Shown: positions 16,748 through 25,413 of the stretch, piece by piece
How the letters are laid out: every line of letters begins with the position of its first letter
Numbering within the stretch: position 1 is the stretch's first letter
Origin: JAOPZW01 sp963789015
Lineage (GTDB): Bacteria > Actinomycetota > Thermoleophilia > Solirubrobacterales > Solirubrobacteraceae
Length of the DNA stretch: 64,000 bases
Assembly (NCBI GenBank): GCA_963789015.1
Contig: CAWBIU010000003.1
Coordinates: forward strand, 634,922 to 698,921
Direction: 5' to 3'
The notes under the pieces: model-generated
The model's database searches: none
Told to the model about the DNA's origin: nothing
The model's input: only the letters and a program-made list of their open reading frames with translations
Translations under genes and position numbers: made by a program

Positions 16748-17099
16748 GGTTGTCGATCTGGAGCTGGCGCCCAAGACCAAACGCGCCGCCGGCGAGCGCT
16801 GCTGCGAGCCGGTGGTGTATCCCGACGTCGAGCGTGAGCAGGCGACGCGGATGGCCGCGGTGGCCAAGGCGCTCGGGGACCCGATCCGCTTACAACTCGT
16901 CGACGTGCTCAGGAAGCACGCCGGCAAGGTCTGCGTGTGCGAGCTGGTCCCCTTGTTCGATATCGGCCAGCCCACGTTGTCGCACCACCTCAAGAAGCTG
17001 CGCGACGCCGGTCTCGTCGACTCGGAGCGCCGCGGCCTGTGGGCCTACTACTACGTCCGACCTGACGCCCTGAAGGAGCTATCGGCATGGCTGAGCTGA
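16746..17099 (+). CDS. arsR: ArsR-family arsenite-responsive repressor
   Basis: 117 residues from ATG 16746. The winged HTH has MAAVAKALGDPIRLQLVDVL, then the metal-site helix KVCVCELVPLFD with Cys63 and Cys65 (the CVC pair of ArsR) and the recognition helix IGQPTLSHHLKKLRDAGLV. An additional Cys19-Cys20 pair near the N-terminus could be the third thiol ligand. No Shine-Dalgarno precedes the ATG, consistent with a leaderless transcript. Overlaps arsM by 13 bp. Confidence 0.93.
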   Translation: MVVDLELAPKTKRAAGERCCEPVVYPDVEREQATRMAAVAKALGDPIRLQLVDVLRKHAGKVCVCELVPLFDIGQPTLSHHLKKLRDAGLVDSERRGLWAYYYVRPDALKELSAWLS

Positions 17100-18010
17100 G
17101 CGATCGGACGCCCGCGACCATCTCGGCCGACTCTCGTTGTTGTGCGCCCGAAGCGCAGCAGACCTGTTGCGAGCCGTCCGAGAAGGCGGCGTGCTGCGAC
17201 ACCGCCGCGGCCGGCGGCACGTGCGGCTGCGCGGCCGGCCAGATGGTCGACCCGGACGCGCTGCGCGAGACGGTGCGCGAGCGCTACGCCGCCGCGGCGG
17301 CGCAGGTCGTCTCCGGCGAGCAGGCCTCCGACTGCTGCGGGCCGGATGCCGCCATCATCACCGGCGAGCAGGTCGAGCAGCTCGGAACCGCGCTGTACGC
17401 GGCCGACGAGCGCGGCGAGCTGCCAGACACCGCGCTGATGGCCTCGCTGGGCTGCGGTAACCCGTTCGCGGTCGCCGAGCTGCAGGAGGGCGAGACGGTG
17501 CTCGATCTCGGCTCCGGCGGCGGCATCGACGTGCTGCTGTCGGCCCGCCGCGTGGGCCCGACCGGTACCGCCTACGGCCTCGACATGACCGACGAGATGC
17601 TCGATCTCGCTCGCGCCAACCAGGCCAAGGCCGGGCTCACAAATGTCCACTGGCTCAAGGGTCACATCGAGGCGATCCCGCTCGCCGCCGGCAGCGTCGA
17701 CGTTGTGCTGTCCAACTGCGTGATCAACCTCTCCACCGACAAGCCTCAAGTCCTGCGCGAAGCCGCGCGCGTGCTCAAGCCCGGCGGGCGCTTCGCCGTC
17801 TCCGACATCGTCGGCGACGAGCAGATGGACGCCACCACCCGCGCCGACCTCGCCCAGTACGTCGGCTGCGTCGCCGGCGCGCTCACGCGGGAGGAGTACC
17901 TCCGCCACCTCGCCGACGCCGGCCTGACCGACATCGAGGTCCAGGAGACGCATCGTGTGCACGAGCACGCCGCATCGGCGATCGTGCGCGCCCGCAAGCC
18001 GTCCGAGTAG
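17087..18010 (+). CDS. arsM: Arsenite S-adenosylmethionine methyltransferase with Cys-rich N-terminus
   Basis: 307 residues; AAGGAG lies 7-8 nt before ATG 17087. SAM motif VLDLGSGGGIDVLLSA (about 138-153) and the arsenic-binding cysteines C123 (SLGCGNP), C211 (SNCVINLS) and C261 (YVGCVAGAL) correspond to the three conserved ArsM cysteines. It methylates As(III) with SAM to mono-, di- and trimethyl products. The first 85 residues are unusual: paired cysteines at 18/19, 27/28, 36/37, CGC at 46-48 and a pair at 83/84. This looks like an added thiol-rich metal-binding tail. Translated in an overlap with arsR. Confidence 0.93.
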   Translation: MAELSDRTPATISADSRCCAPEAQQTCCEPSEKAACCDTAAAGGTCGCAAGQMVDPDALRETVRERYAAAAAQVVSGEQASDCCGPDAAIITGEQVEQLGTALYAADERGELPDTALMASLGCGNPFAVAELQEGETVLDLGSGGGIDVLLSARRVGPTGTAYGLDMTDEMLDLARANQAKAGLTNVHWLKGHIEAIPLAAGSVDVVLSNCVINLSTDKPQVLREAARVLKPGGRFAVSDIVGDEQMDATTRADLAQYVGCVAGALTREEYLRHLADAGLTDIEVQETHRVHEHAASAIVRARKPSE

Positions 18011-18059
18011 CGGCGGAGCGAGGCGAGGGGACTCGACATCTTGCCGACGATAGGCACGC

Positions 18060-19256
18060 GTGAGACGCGATCTCCACGACCTGCCGCGCGCGATCTGGAT
18101 CCTCAGCGCCGGTGCCTTGGTCAACCGACTCGGCGCCTTCGTCTGGTACTTCCTCGCCCTCTTCCTGGTTCAGCAAGGCTACGGTGCGGCCGAAGCCGGA
18201 CTGGCGCTCGCCGCCTTCGGCGCAGGCACGATCCCCGCCTCGCTCGTCGGCGGATGGCTGGCGGACACGCTGGGCCGCCGCGAGACCATCGCCGTGTCGA
18301 TGTTCTCCGGCGCCGCCACGTTCGTGGCGCTCTCACAAGCCCGCGCCGTCGCGCTCATCGTCGCGCTCGTCGCGCTCGCCGGGTTCACTTCCGAGCTGTA
18401 TCGCCCGGCTTCCTCGGCGTTGATCGCCGATCTCACGCCGCCCGGCCACCGCGTGACGGCGTACGCGCTCTATCGGCTCGCGTTCAACGCCGGCATCGCT
18501 GCTGGTGGCGTGCTCGCGGGCGTCGCCGCCTCCGGCTCGCTCACGGCGGTGTTCTTCCTCGATAGCGCCAGTTGCGTCGTGTTCGGGTTGCTCGCCCTCT
18601 TCGCGCTGCCCGCCACGTCCGGCGTGACGCGCTCCCAGCCGGCCGAAGCGCTCGACGCACCGTCTTCGGCACGGCTGCCCACCCGAACGTTCGCGCGCTT
18701 CCTGGGTGCCAGCACTCTCATCATCGTGGTGCAGCTGCAGCAGAGCTCGGCGCTGCCCCTCCATATCGATGCCGTTGGGCTGGCGCCGGCGGTCCTCGGC
18801 CTGCTGCTGGCCGTCAACGGCGCCTTCGTCCTCGTTGTCTCGCTGCCCGCCAGCGCTCTTGCCCGGCGCTGGCCGCACGGGCCGCTGATGGCCGGAAGCG
18901 CTCTGCTTGTCGGAACCGGCATGGCCGCCACCGGCGCAGCCGACACGACCGGCGCGCTGTTGGCCACCGTCGTCGTCTGGACCATGGGCGAAGTCATGTT
19001 CTTCCCGCTCGCTTCCGCCTACGTCGCCGACACCGCCCCTACCGGCATGCAGGGTCGCTACCAAGGATGGTTCGGGGCCGCCTGGTCGATCGGCATCACG
19101 CTTGGCCCGCCGGCCGGCGTCGCGCTCCACCACGCCGACCCGCTGCTCGTCTGGCTGTCCTGCGCAGTCGCCGGCGCCATGGCCGCCGCCCTGCTGCCGT
19201 GGTCGAGCTCTGGCGCGCAGCCGCAGACCGCGCAGTGCTGCGCCACCTGCTGCTGA
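18060..19256 (+). CDS. MFS transporter of the arsenic cluster with CC..CC tail
   Basis: 398 residues from GTG 18060. Twelve predicted membrane segments; the MFS loop motif is GGWLADTLGRRETI after TM2. The last nine residues are TAQCCATCC, four cysteines at the cytoplasmic C-terminus, which is not a general MFS feature. It follows arsM by 49 bp in the same direction and probably belongs to the arsR operon. No ArsB or Acr3 pump is present in the window, so this protein may be the arsenical exporter (compare the MFS-type ArsK/ArsJ/ArsP functions). The role is inferred from position and cysteines. Confidence 0.85.
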   Translation: MRRDLHDLPRAIWILSAGALVNRLGAFVWYFLALFLVQQGYGAAEAGLALAAFGAGTIPASLVGGWLADTLGRRETIAVSMFSGAATFVALSQARAVALIVALVALAGFTSELYRPASSALIADLTPPGHRVTAYALYRLAFNAGIAAGGVLAGVAASGSLTAVFFLDSASCVVFGLLALFALPATSGVTRSQPAEALDAPSSARLPTRTFARFLGASTLIIVVQLQQSSALPLHIDAVGLAPAVLGLLLAVNGAFVLVVSLPASALARRWPHGPLMAGSALLVGTGMAATGAADTTGALLATVVVWTMGEVMFFPLASAYVADTAPTGMQGRYQGWFGAAWSIGITLGPPAGVALHHADPLLVWLSCAVAGAMAAALLPWSSSGAQPQTAQCCATCC

Positions 19257-19333
19257 GCACGTCCGAGAATGGCCTTGCCCGGACATGCCCCGTGTGGCGA
19301 CCCCGCACCACGCGATCAACGGCGTCGACGCCG

Positions 19334-19951
19334 GTGTGCGCCGGCGACGACACTCGCGTCACGCTGGGTGCCCTCCTCGAAATCTTCCTGATGATCGGCA
19401 ACGTCGGCACGGCGGTCGTGATGTTTCCGATCCTCAGGCGATACAGCGAAACCCTCTCGCTCAGCTACGTCGCCTCGCGCACGATCGAGGCGACGATCAT
19501 CGGGGTCGGCGCGATCAGCCTGCTCTCCGTCGTCACCCTGCGCGACGACCTGGCCGCCTCCATCGGCGCGGACGGAACGTCGCTCGACATCGCGGGGCAG
19601 ACCCTGGTCGCGATCCACGACTGGACGTTCCTGCTCGGGCCGGGATTCTGCGTCGGCGTCAACGGCATCCTGCTCGGCTGGCTGATGTACCGCACTGGAT
19701 TGATGCCGCCACGGCTCGCGATGCTGGGCGTCATCGGCGGTCCGCTGATCTTCGTGTCGTCGATTGCGGTCCTGTTCGGCGCCTACGAGCAGGACGGCCT
19801 GCACGCCCTCTTCTCGGTGCCCGAGGGCGCCTTCGAGGCGGCGTTCGCGATCTATCTGATCGTCAAGGGCTTCAGGCCCTCGCCGATCCTCGACGACGCT
19901 CGGTTTGCCGGAGGGGACGGCGGCTCCCTGCGCCCTGCGGCTGCGCCGTAG
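19334..19951 (+). pseudogene. DUF4386 membrane protein, N-terminally truncated
   Basis: From GTG 19334 the frame gives about 205 residues. DDTRVTLGALLEIFLMIGNVGTAVVMFPILRR, SLSYVASRTIEATIIGVG and the C-terminal four hydrophobic segments (LLGPGFCVGVNGILLGW, LAMLGVIGGPLIFVSS, EAAFAIYLIVKGF) match DUF4386 proteins. The usual N-terminal segment with the first membrane helix (about 40-50 residues) is absent; upstream sequence in this frame is the out-of-frame end of the MFS gene. Whether the short form is expressed from GTG 19334 or ATG 19391 is unclear. Confidence 0.65.
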
Positions 19952-20069
19952 ACGTTCCGACGGCAGGAGTGCTGCCTTGGACGAGATGCGGCAGCGGAGC
20001 GGACGTCGGTTGCTCTTCCTCTACCGCACCCTTCTCGAGGGCGTCCCGCTGCACGGCTTCATGATCGGC

Positions 20070-20236
20070 GGCTACACTCGCGACGGCGATGCAGAACCGG
20101 GAACTCGGTGCAAGTCCGACACGGTCCTCGCCACTGTGACCAGGGAGCTCGAACCCCACGTCGCCACTGGGCCGACCGGCCTGGGAAGGCAGGGGTGAGA
20201 GCGCTCGACCTGGGAGTCAGGAGACCGCCTGCATCG
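20070..20236 (+). promoter_or_regulatory. Cobalamin (AdoCbl-type) riboswitch
   Basis: All conserved elements appear in order: GGGAACTCGGTGCAAGTCCG (about 20099-20118), CGGTCCTCGCCACTGT (about 20122-20137), a second GCCACTG (20163-20169), CTGGGAAGGC (about 20181-20190) and the closing CTGGGAGTCAGGAGACC (about 20210-20226). This is the cobalamin element with its B12 box. The homocysteine methyltransferase gene begins about 105 nt downstream. Binding of cobalamin is expected to switch that gene off. Confidence 0.92.
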
Positions 20237-20340
20237 TCGTGTAGTGCCGATCCACGAGATGGCGTTGCGTCCTGCTGTGGACGTCGGACTGTCTGGTCTC
20301 TCGTGGGACGACCCGTCCCATCACCACCGAGGAGAAGTAC

Positions 20341-21408
20341 ATGACCGAGCCCACCCCTGAGGTTGCGAGCGGGGACCTGACCGCGCGCCTGAACGCCGGG
20401 CCGGTGATCTGTGCCGAGGGCTTCCTGTTCGAGCTGGAGCGGCGCGGCTACCTGAGTGCCGGTGAGTTCGTCCCCGAGGTCGCCTTGGAGTACCCGGACG
20501 CCCTCCGGACGCTGCACGTCGACTTCCAGCGCGCCGGCTCCGACGTCGTCGAGGCGTTCACCTACAACGGTCACCGCGAGAAGATGCGGGTCATCGGCAA
20601 GGAGGACCTGCTCGAGCCGCTGAACCGCGCCGCGCTCCAGATCGCCCGGGAGGTCGCCGACCAGCGACCCGGCGACCTCATGGCCGGCAACATCTCGAAC
20701 ACCAACATCTGGGACCCCGAGGACACGGCCCGCCAGGCCGCGGTGCGCGGCATGTTCGAGGAGATGGTGGGCTGGGCCGTCGAGGGCGGCGCCGACATGA
20801 TCATCGGCGAGACGTTCTACTACGCCGGCGAGGCGCTGGCGGCGCTCGAGGTCGCGAAGGCCACCGGCCTGCCCGTCGTCCTCACCATCGCGCCGATGGC
20901 GATGCAGGAGATGGCCGACGGGGTCGGCATCGTCGAGACCTGCCAGCGGCTGGAGCAGGCCGGCGCGGACGTGGTGGGCATGAACTGCTTCCGCGGGCCC
21001 GAGACGATGCTGCCCTGGCTGAAGCAGATCCGCGCGGCCGTCTCGTGCCACGTCGGCGGACTGCCGATTCCCTACCGGACCACCGCCGAGGAACCGACGT
21101 TCTTCAACCTCAGCGACGACCGCGCAAGGGTGCCCTCGCCGCACGGCCGCACCTTCCCGACTGCGCTCGACCCCCTGTACGCCAACCGGTACGAGATCGG
21201 CGCCTTCGCCAAGGAGGCCCGCGACCTCGGCATCAACTACCTCGGCGTCTGCTGCGGTGCCTCGCCCATGCTGGTCCGCGAGACCGCGGAGGCGGTCGGG
21301 AAGTCCACCGAGGCGAGCCGGTTCTCCGAGAACATGCGCAACCACTTCATGTACGGCGACAACGAGCGGCTACCCGAGCACATCGTCGCGCTCGGCGACC
21401 AGGCCTAG
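20341..21408 (+). CDS. Homocysteine S-methyltransferase, betaine-homocysteine (BHMT) type
   Basis: 355 residues from ATG 20341 with GAGGAG upstream. A single homocysteine-binding (alpha/beta)8 domain: GPVICAEGFLFELERRGYL, the zinc ligands C216 (GMNCFRG) and the C304-C305 pair (GVCCGAS), and a YANRYEIGAFAKEARDLGIN helix. It transfers a methyl group from betaine or a related donor to homocysteine to make methionine and needs no cobalamin. The upstream cobalamin riboswitch implies it is a B12-independent back-up for MetH, repressed when B12 is plentiful. Donor specificity is not determinable from sequence. Confidence 0.88.
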   Translation: MTEPTPEVASGDLTARLNAGPVICAEGFLFELERRGYLSAGEFVPEVALEYPDALRTLHVDFQRAGSDVVEAFTYNGHREKMRVIGKEDLLEPLNRAALQIAREVADQRPGDLMAGNISNTNIWDPEDTARQAAVRGMFEEMVGWAVEGGADMIIGETFYYAGEALAALEVAKATGLPVVLTIAPMAMQEMADGVGIVETCQRLEQAGADVVGMNCFRGPETMLPWLKQIRAAVSCHVGGLPIPYRTTAEEPTFFNLSDDRARVPSPHGRTFPTALDPLYANRYEIGAFAKEARDLGINYLGVCCGASPMLVRETAEAVGKSTEASRFSENMRNHFMYGDNERLPEHIVALGDQA

Positions 21409-21429
21409 CTGCCAATACACCCGACCCCG

Positions 21430-21474
21430 CCCACCGAACGTCCAACCCTGCCCAGTGCAGGTTCGCTCGGTGGG
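21430..21474 (+). terminator. Branched hairpin after the homocysteine methyltransferase gene
   Basis: CCCACCGA (21430-21437) pairs with TCGGTGGG (21467-21474), and an inner stem AACC(C)TGC/GCAGGTT stacks inside it. It begins about 22 nt after the stop. There is no U-run, as usual for actinobacterial intrinsic terminators. Confidence 0.55.
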
Positions 21475-21958
21475 TGGGCACCGGATCCTCCATTGCTCGC
21501 TGCCCGACGTCAGGCGGATGCGCCGAGGGGCGGCAGCAAGCCGAGGTCTCCGCGATTGCTGTCGGGACGAGCAGCAGTGCGCATGAGAAGGCCGGCGGAG
21601 CATTGGGGTGCGGCGTCGCCGAGAGAGAAAAATCCTGCGTGTGCCTGTGCCTATGTATGTTCGTCGCGTGCCTCGCCGCTAGGGGCGAGGCCGGTCCTGC
21701 GGCTCTCGTTCTGCGCCGAGCCTGGGTGTTGTCGACGCTCGCGGCCGCGTTGTCCCAGCGGGAAGGAGTCGGTATGCCCATGTCGTCGGCCCATCGTGAT
21801 CGACGACGTCACTCGGCCGACCGCCGGCACCTGACGCCCAGGGGCTTCGAGGCGTCCTCGCCCCGCCTCCGTGACCAGACGTCCGACACGGCTCTGGACG
21901 ACGGCGCCCTCGTCCCCGCGCCGGCCACGCCGTAGTCGCGCGCCACAGAGGTGACACC
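21475..21958. other. Intergenic region, no gene seen
   Basis: About 480 bp between the terminator hairpin and the ABC operon. A locally lower-GC patch at 21625-21665 (GAGAGAGAAAAATCCTGCG and following) could hold a promoter, but I cannot assign -35/-10 boxes. No protein-like frame. Confidence 0.5.
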
Positions 21959-22744
21959 ATGGATGTCCCGCAGGTCTCCGACGCACTCGCCGCACCAGCC
22001 GTCAAGGGCGGTCCGCCGGTCGCGGTCGTACGGGGCGCCGACATCGTGCGCCGCTACGGCGAGGGCGAGACCGCGGTCGACGCGCTGCGAGGCGTCTCGG
22101 TCGACATCGCCGAGGGCCGGCTGACCGCCGTGATGGGCCCGTCGGGCTCCGGTAAGTCGACGCTCATGCACATCCTCGCGGGCCTGGACCGGCCGACGTC
22201 GGGCCAGGTCGTGGTGGCCGGCGTCGATGTCACGACGCTGGACGACACCGATCTGACCAAGCTCCGGCGCGACCACATCGGCTTCATCTTTCAGTTCTTC
22301 AACCTGCTGCCGATGCTCACGGCGGCCGAGAACATCGTGCTGCCGCTCCGGCTGGCCGGCGGCACGCCGGACAAGGCGTGGCTCGCCGAGCTGATCGACA
22401 AGGTCGGGCTCGGCGACCGTCTCAGCCACCGCCCGGCGGAGCTGTCGGGCGGCCAGCAGCAGCGCGTGGCGGTCGCCCGCGCGCTCGTGTCGCGCCCGAG
22501 CGTCATGTTCGCCGACGAGCCCACGGGCAACCTCGACTCGACGTCCGGCGGCGAGATTCTCGCGTTGCTGCGCGACTCGGTCGACACGCTCGGCCAGACG
22601 ACGGTGATGGTCACCCACGACGCCCACGCCGCCGCGATCGCCGACCGCGTCCTCTTCCTCGCCGACGGTCAGATCGTCCGCGACCTCGGCCGCTCGACCG
22701 CGCACGAGATCCTCGACGCGCTGGAGGCGGTGACCGCGCGGTGA
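21959..22744 (+). CDS. ABC transporter ATPase, MacB/LolD type
   Basis: 261 residues. Walker A GPSGSGKST (about 60-68), Q-loop FIFQFFNLLPMLTAAENI, signature LSGGQQQRVAVARAL, Walker B VMFADEPTGNLD and H-loop VMVTHDAH are all intact. TGNLDS and the Q-loop pattern are those of the MacB/LolD/FtsE-like family that powers mechanotransmission exporters. The GTGA overlap with the permease gene shows translational coupling. Substrate unknown (peptides, antibiotics or lipoproteins in relatives). Confidence 0.95.
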   Translation: MDVPQVSDALAAPAVKGGPPVAVVRGADIVRRYGEGETAVDALRGVSVDIAEGRLTAVMGPSGSGKSTLMHILAGLDRPTSGQVVVAGVDVTTLDDTDLTKLRRDHIGFIFQFFNLLPMLTAAENIVLPLRLAGGTPDKAWLAELIDKVGLGDRLSHRPAELSGGQQQRVAVARALVSRPSVMFADEPTGNLDSTSGGEILALLRDSVDTLGQTTVMVTHDAHAAAIADRVLFLADGQIVRDLGRSTAHEILDALEAVTAR

Positions 22745-25284
22745 TCGCCGTCGCGCTGAAGGGTCTGTTGGGCCGCAAGGTCCGCGCGCTGCTGACGGCG
22801 TCTGCCGTCGTGATCGGCGTCGCGATGGTGAGCGGCACGCTCGTGCTGACCGACACGATCCAGAAGGGCTTCGACGGCATCTTCACGGCGTCCTACGAGC
22901 AGACCGACGCGGTGATCGCCGGCAAGGAGATCGTCAAGGGCTCCCAGAGCGGGGCCGCCGCGGTTCCCGCGTCGCTGCTCGCGCAGGTCCGGGCGCTGCC
23001 CGAGGTCGCGGCGGCCGGCGGCACGATCGCGCCGGTCGCGTCGAACAAGGCCGAGATCTTCGGCCGCGACGGCAAACCCGTCGGCTCCGGCGACGCCCCG
23101 CAGTTCGCCCTCGGCACCGACGCGTCGCTGCCGCAGTTCAGCCCGCTGAAGCTCAAGACGGGCGAGTGGCCCCAAGGGCCCAGGCAGGTCGCGCTCGACG
23201 CCGGCACGGCCGCCGGCGAGAACTTCAAGGTCGGCGACACCGTCGCCGTGTCCACGCTCGGAGCCAAGCGCCGCTACGAGGTGACCGGCATCGCCACCTT
23301 CGGCGCGGTCAACTCGCTCGGCGACGCCACGATGGCGATCTGGGACCTCCCGACCGCGCAGGCGCTGCTGGACAAGAAGGGCCGTTTCGATGGCATCTCG
23401 ATCGCCGCCAAGGAGGGCACGTCGTCGGACGAGCTGGTCCGCGCCGTCCAGCCGCTGGTCCCCGCGAGCCTGGAGGTCAAGGACTCCGAGCAGCAGGCCG
23501 CGGCGGACGCCGACGAGACCAACGTCATCGTGGACGCCATCCGCTACTTCCTGCTGGGCTTCGGCGGGATCGCGCTGTTCGTGGGCGCGTTCGTGATCTT
23601 CAACACCCTGTCGATCACCGTCGCGCAGCGCACGCGCGAGTTCGCGACGCTGCGAACGCTCGGGGCCTCGCGCAGGCAGGTCATGGCCTCCGTCGTGATC
23701 GAGGGCTTGGCGATCGGGCTGCTGGCCTCGGTGGTCGGGCTGTTCGCCGGGTTCGGGCTCGCCAAGCTGTTGACCGCGCTCGGCGGCGAGCTGCCGGAGG
23801 CGGGGATGGTGTTTGCGCTTCGGACGGTCCTCGTCTCGCTCGCGCTCGGCACCGTGATCACGCTGCTGGCGAGCGTCATGCCCGCGCTGCGTGCCACGCG
23901 GGTGCCGCCGATCGCGGCGGTCCGTGAGGGCTCGACGCTCCCGCCCTCGCGCTTCGCCGCCCATTCGTCGAAAACGGCCGTCGGCGTGATCGCGGCGTCC
24001 GTGGTCGCCATCGCCGTCGGCATCTTCGCAACGGGGCTCGGCACGACGGCGGTCGTGCTGCTGCTCGGGCTCGGCGTCGTAGCGCTCTTCCTGGGCGTCG
24101 CCCTGGCGGCCCCACACATGGTCAAGCCGCTGACCCGTCTCGTGGGCCTGCCGGCGCGTCGCGGCGGCGGCATCGCGGGCGACCTGGCCAGCGCGAACTC
24201 GGTGCGCAACCCCAGTCGCACAGCGTCGACCGCCGCCGCGCTCATGATCGGCCTGACGCTTGTGACCGTCGTCGCGGTGCTGGGCGCCGGCCTGCGCACC
24301 ACGGTCGAGTCCGCCGTGACCGACCAGGTCAACGCCGCCTACATCCTCAACGGCAACGACGGAATGCCGTTCGAGGCCGCCGAGGGCGACGCGCTCGCGC
24401 GCGTGCCCGGCGTGAGCACCGCCTCGCACGTCCGCGTCGACAAGGCGCTCGTGGCCGGCGAGGAGAAGGACGTCACCGGCGTCGACCCGGCCACGATCGC
24501 GCGCTTCTATCGCTTCGCGTGGACCGACGGTTCCGATGCGGCGATCGGCCAGCTCGCCACCGGAGGCGCCCTCGTGACCCAGACCTACGCCGAGGACCAG
24601 GGCGTCACGGTCGGCGACCGGCTGCCCATCCAGACCGCGTCGGGCGACAAGCGGGCCGTCGTCGTCCGCGGCATCTACGACCCGCCAGAGATCGAGCAGA
24701 TGCTGGGCTCGATCACGATCGGCCGGCAGGCGTTCGACGAAGTGTTCCCGCAGCCGAAGAACAGGTTCACCTTCCTCGACGCCGGCCCGGATGCCAACCA
24801 GGCGCTCACCGCGGCGGCGGCCGACTTCAGCGACGCGGCGGTGCACACCGGCGCCGCCTTTGCGGAGGACTACACCGAGGGCTTTGCCAGCTTCCTGAAC
24901 TTCCTCTACGTGCTGCTCGCGTTCTCGGTCGTCGTGAGCCTCTTCGGGATGGTCAACACCCTGGTCCTCAGCGTGTTCGAGCGCACCCGGGAGCTCGGCA
25001 TGCTGAGGACGATCGGGATGACGCGGCGCCAGGCGCGCCGGATGATCCGCCACGAGAGCATCATCACTGCGCTCATCGGCGCCGCGCTCGGGCTCCCGCT
25101 CGGCATCTTCCTCGCCCTTCTGGTGACGCAAGCGCTGTCGCAATACGACATCGCGACATCGATTCCGCTGCCGGAACTCGTGGGCTTCACGGTGGTCGCG
25201 ATCCTCGCCGGGCTGGGGGCGGCGATCATCCCGGCTCGCCGAGCCTCGCGACTGAACGTGCTCGACGCCCTGCACTACGAATGA
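22741..25284 (+). CDS. ABC transporter permease with two FtsX/MacB modules
   Basis: 847 residues from GTG 22741, which overlaps the ATPase stop. The architecture is duplicated: TM1 at about 12-35 (LLTASAVVIGVAMVSGTLVL), a large MacB-like extracytoplasmic domain, and three-helix FtsX domains at about 265-385 and 725-840. Between them lies a second TM1 plus periplasmic domain (LVTVVAVLGAGLRTTVESAV). The FtsX motifs FNTLSITVAQRTREFATLRTLGASRRQV and VNTLVLSVFERTRELGMLRTIGMTRRQ are clear. Actinobacterial exporters of this type often serve cell-envelope or antimicrobial-peptide stress. Confidence 0.93.
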   Translation: MIAVALKGLLGRKVRALLTASAVVIGVAMVSGTLVLTDTIQKGFDGIFTASYEQTDAVIAGKEIVKGSQSGAAAVPASLLAQVRALPEVAAAGGTIAPVASNKAEIFGRDGKPVGSGDAPQFALGTDASLPQFSPLKLKTGEWPQGPRQVALDAGTAAGENFKVGDTVAVSTLGAKRRYEVTGIATFGAVNSLGDATMAIWDLPTAQALLDKKGRFDGISIAAKEGTSSDELVRAVQPLVPASLEVKDSEQQAAADADETNVIVDAIRYFLLGFGGIALFVGAFVIFNTLSITVAQRTREFATLRTLGASRRQVMASVVIEGLAIGLLASVVGLFAGFGLAKLLTALGGELPEAGMVFALRTVLVSLALGTVITLLASVMPALRATRVPPIAAVREGSTLPPSRFAAHSSKTAVGVIAASVVAIAVGIFATGLGTTAVVLLLGLGVVALFLGVALAAPHMVKPLTRLVGLPARRGGGIAGDLASANSVRNPSRTASTAAALMIGLTLVTVVAVLGAGLRTTVESAVTDQVNAAYILNGNDGMPFEAAEGDALARVPGVSTASHVRVDKALVAGEEKDVTGVDPATIARFYRFAWTDGSDAAIGQLATGGALVTQTYAEDQGVTVGDRLPIQTASGDKRAVVVRGIYDPPEIEQMLGSITIGRQAFDEVFPQPKNRFTFLDAGPDANQALTAAAADFSDAAVHTGAAFAEDYTEGFASFLNFLYVLLAFSVVVSLFGMVNTLVLSVFERTRELGMLRTIGMTRRQARRMIRHESIITALIGAALGLPLGIFLALLVTQALSQYDIATSIPLPELVGFTVVAILAGLGAAIIPARRASRLNVLDALHYE

Positions 25285-25413
25285 ACACGCAGCGATGGCT
25301 GGGTCGCCTCATGCCCGCCGCTCGCTGTCGCCACCTCAGATGGGCGGGATGCCCGATGGCCCGAGCCTCCGCCGGCGGCGGTGCCGCGACCGAGACAGGC
25401 GGGCCGAGCCCGG

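Noticed and set aside
16500..17099. Longer arsR frame starting at 16500
   Set aside because: It would run through the operator and the divergent arsC gene. ATG 16746 fits the domain and promoter.
22669..25275. 868-codon minus-strand ORF under the ABC permease
   Set aside because: Arg/Gly/His-rich antisense shadow of a GC-rich gene; the plus frame has the full MacB/FtsX architecture.
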